From contig CAJUGJ010000003.1 in assembly GCA_910586015.1 (NCBI GenBank), positions 88,168 through 152,167 of the forward strand: a stretch of 64,000 nucleotides of DNA, given 5' to 3'. Within the stretch, counting starts at the first letter, position 1. Every line of letters starts with the position of its first letter. The position numbers and the translations under genes were made by a program. Below the pieces are notes generated by a model. That model was not told the origin of the DNA and did no database searches. It saw only the letters and a list, made by a program, of their open reading frames with translations. The DNA comes from an uncultured Lachnospiraceae bacterium (GTDB lineage: Bacteria > Bacillota > Clostridia > Lachnospirales > Lachnospiraceae). Shown in pieces: positions 62,901 through 64,000 of the stretch.

Positions 62901-63722
62901 TATACTGCTAAAAATAAAATAGCAAGACCAAATGTTTTTATTCCTGTTTTTCCGGGAACAAATTGTGAATACGATACATTAAGGGCATTTGAACGTGCAG
63001 GAGCAAATGTAACTACAGTTGTTTTTAAAAATTTGGATGAAAGAAACATAAAAGAATCCGTAAGAGCATTTGAACAAGCTATCCAACAGGCTCAAATTTT
63101 AATGTTTCCGGGAGGTTTTTCTGCAGGAGATGAACCAGACGGTTCAGGCAAATTTATTGCAACAGCTTTTCGAAATATTAAAATCAGTGATGCAGTCAAT
63201 GATCTATTAAAGAAAAAAGATGGACTAATTCTTGGAATCTGTAATGGATTTCAGGCAATTATTAAATTGGGCTTAGTTCCTTATGGAGAAATCAGACCAC
63301 AGACAGAAGATTCCCCAACTTTGACTACAAATCATATTGGTCGTCATATTTCTAAGTCAGTCTATACAAAAGTGGTAACGAATCAGTCACCTTGGTTGAT
63401 GAGAGCAAAATTAGGTGGAATTTATGCTATTCCAGCTTCTCATGGAGAAGGGCGTTTTGTAGCAAGTGAGCAGTGGTTAAAAAAATTAAAAGAAAGTGGA
63501 CAAATTGCAACACAATATGTTGACCTCAATGGGAATCCAACAATGAACGAAGACTTTAATCCAAATGGTTCTTATTTTGCAATCGAAGGAATTACCAGTC
63601 CAGACGGTCGAGTTCTAGGTAAAATGGCACATTCGGAACGAATTGGCGATCATGTAGCAATCAATATTATAGGAGAACAAAATCAATATATTTTTGAAAG
63701 TGGAGTAGATTACTTTCGTTAA
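59913..63722 (+). CDS. purL: Phosphoribosylformylglycinamidine synthase, single-chain (PurLQ fusion)
   Basis: This enzyme converts FGAR to FGAM with ATP and glutamine in purine biosynthesis. The protein has 1269 residues, the large form. The synthetase part has YWSDHCRHTTF, FKNETHNHPTEIEPFGGAAT and GGAIRDPLSGRGYVYQAMRV. The C-terminal glutamine amidotransferase domain carries PVFPGTNCEYDT, the nucleophile Cys in LILGICNGFQ, and the His/Glu dyad in ASHGEGRF. ATG 59913 (MADVKRIYVEKK) is preferred over ATG 59901 because GGGGAT ends 4-6 bases before it. No other pur genes are adjacent. Its short leader is predicted to fold as a pseudoknot. Confidence 0.95.
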   Translation: MADVKRIYVEKKPPYAVRAKELKEELKNYLGLKNLSGVRVLIRYDVENISEETYQKALGTIFSEPPVDFLYEENFPISEKEHIFSVEYLPGQFDQRADSAEQCVKLLKESEEPLIRSAVTYVLEGELSEEDFERVKSYCINPVDSRQTGEKKLETLATVFESPADVAILEGFLDMKEDELKKLYDSLGLAMTFQDFLHIQNYFKTEKHTDPSMTEIRVLDTYWSDHCRHTTFLTELTDVSFEEGTYQKPIKDAYDKYVSDRKELYQKRSDKYVSLMDIALMGMKKLRAEGKLEDMEVSDEINACSIIVPVEIEGVTEEWLVFFKNETHNHPTEIEPFGGAATCLGGAIRDPLSGRGYVYQAMRVTGAADPTVPLKDTLKGKLPQRKIVTGAAKGYSSYGNQIGLATGLVDEIYHPNYVAKRMEIGAVMGAAPRKNVIRENSDPGDIILLLGGRTGRDGCGGATGSSKVHTTESIHTCGAEVQKGNPPTERKLQRLFRRKEVSRLIKKCNDFGAGGVSVAIGELAPGLKIDLDKVPKKYAGLDGTELAISESQERMAIVVAPKDVDQMLLFAEEENLEAVAVAEVTKEPRLVMQWRGKVIVDISRAFLDTNGAHQEAKAVVTIPNKEESYFKSGASYPTYEESKQKSSNDLKEQWLTMLSDLNVCSKKGLVEMFDSSIGASTVTMPYGGQYQLTPIQTMAAKLPVLHGSCDIVTMMSYGYDPYLSSWSPFHGAVYAVLASVAKIVAAGGDFTKIRFTFQEYFRRLGTDPKRWGEPLAALLGAYDAQIKLGLPSIGGKDSMSGSFNEIDVPPTLVSFAVDIAKTEEVITPELKQAGNILVHFEVKKDSYELPDYEKVKTLYTNITTLMRRKIICSAYVIGAKGIAEAISKMAFGNKLGVKLHNDRENSIWFLPDPGSIIVEMTKQDLAVLDEMGLDYDYFGEVISEPIICCGETSLTLKEALDAWTKPLESVFPTSSGADKEEKTAHKKTAFYDAKTVYTAKNKIARPNVFIPVFPGTNCEYDTLRAFERAGANVTTVVFKNLDERNIKESVRAFEQAIQQAQILMFPGGFSAGDEPDGSGKFIATAFRNIKISDAVNDLLKKKDGLILGICNGFQAIIKLGLVPYGEIRPQTEDSPTLTTNHIGRHISKSVYTKVVTNQSPWLMRAKLGGIYAIPASHGEGRFVASEQWLKKLKESGQIATQYVDLNGNPTMNEDFNPNGSYFAIEGITSPDGRVLGKMAHSERIGDHVAINIIGEQNQYIFESGVDYFR

Positions 63723-63753
63723 ATAAAGACAAAATGGTAAAGTTATAACTCAA

Positions 63754-63792
63754 GAGAAATGCAAGAATATATTTTTTATTCTTGCGTTTCTC
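63754..63792. terminator. Hairpin terminator after purL
   Basis: GAGAAATGCAAGAATA (63754-63769) pairs with TATTCTTGCGTTTCTC (63777-63792) with a single G-T pair, around a T-rich loop. Confidence 0.75.
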
Positions 63793-63813
63793 ATAGTTTA
63801 TTAAATTTTTAAC

Positions 63814-63842
63814 TTGACAATTTATTTGCAATTTGATACAAT
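63814..63842 (+). promoter_or_regulatory. Promoter of the tRNA-Val/tRNA-Met operon
   Basis: TTGACA (63814-63819), a 17-base spacer, TACAAT (63837-63842), 20 bases before the mature 5' end of tRNA-Val. Confidence 0.85.
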
Positions 63843-63862
63843 ACACTACATATTCATGATAT

Positions 63863-63935
63863 GGGATCTTAGCTCAGCTGGGAGAGCATCTGCCTTACAA
63901 GCAGAGGGTCATAGGTTCGAGCCCTATAGGTCCCA
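63863..63935 (+). tRNA. tRNA-Val (anticodon TAC)
   Basis: A complete cloverleaf: acceptor GGGATCT/AGGTCCC, D-arm with AGCTGGGA loop, anticodon arm TCTGC-CTTACAA-GCAGA giving TAC, and T-arm ATAGG-TTCGAGC-CCTAT. The discriminator is A. No CCA is encoded. Confidence 0.96.
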
Positions 63936-63947
63936 TACTAATATTTT

Positions 63948-64000
63948 GGCGAAGTAGCTCAGTTGGCTAGAGCATACGGTTCATACCCGTAGTGTCGAGG
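63948..64000 (+). tRNA. tRNA-Met (anticodon CAT), cut by the window end
   Basis: The 5' part of a tRNA: acceptor GGCGAAG, TA, D-arm GCTC-AGTTGGCTA-GAGC, anticodon arm TACGG-TTCATAC-CCGTA giving CAT. The T-arm and 3' end lie outside the window. The acceptor start GGCGAAG suggests an elongator Met rather than initiator, though CAT tRNAs can also be Ile2. Confidence 0.9.

Overview
The window is AT-rich, densely coded DNA from a Firmicutes bacterium, most likely a gut-type Lachnospiraceae (Clostridia). The evidence is the leucine T-box in front of leuA, a single-chain PurL of about 1270 residues, a GGGtGRT protein beside a NifU-like scaffold, a DUF5696/YIP1/NHL sugar-uptake locus, and tRNA genes without encoded CCA. 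No CRISPR array, rRNA, prophage or complete insertion sequence was seen.

Layout. 3-5796: right part of a Tad/type IVb-pilus-like locus (CpaF-like ATPase, TadB/C-like membrane protein, two tandem paralogous pilin-like proteins, several small one-helix proteins including an unlisted 49-residue ORF). 6008-11278: two exported surface proteins (SLH-like, and a giant protein of about 1314 residues). 11362-16856: topoisomerase III, a hexapeptide acyltransferase, and T-box-controlled leuA. 16848-23885: an RNA-repair-like island. 23891-29676: YdjM-like membrane protein, PadR regulator with a DUF1700/DUF4097 protein, NifU-like/GGGtGRT pair behind a structured leader, two alkyltransferases. 29899-35901: tRNA-Gly, a FtsX-type ABC exporter with its two-component system, Cu/Zn superoxide dismutase. 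36095-56788: a LacI-controlled glycan locus with two solute-binding proteins, two permease pairs, accessory membrane proteins, and GH30, GH35 and GH2 enzymes. 56792-64000: a MraY paralog, a NADAR operon, purL behind a predicted pseudoknot, tRNA-Val and a partial tRNA-Met.

The most interesting part is 16848-23885. Two WYL-domain regulators are divergent from a NYN/OST-HTH nuclease-like protein, an RtcB RNA ligase and a large SCO0854/MXAN_6230-type protein. The large gene is bracketed by two small structured RNAs. Both RNAs have a terminal stem, the same asymmetric internal loop (GG-CUAU(U)-GAU opposite AUC-(A)GAUUU-CC) and the same TTCCTTCT element. The second RNA is a circularly permuted tRNA mimic: T-arm first, then an acceptor stem closed by a TGTA loop, then the D-arm, with the anticodon arm replaced by the RNA's own end-to-end stem. 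This resembles bacterial Y RNAs of the YrlA type, but no TROVE/Ro60 protein is present in the window. The inferred picture is a regulated RNA-damage repair ribonucleoprotein in which the SCO0854-like protein may take the place of Ro60.

The glycan locus looks like one regulon. The same LacI-type operator (TGTAATCGGTTACA or its reverse complement) lies in front of the first binding-protein gene and in front of the GH35 gene, and the LacI gene sits between. No ATPase gene is present, so a shared MsmK-type ATPase elsewhere is expected.
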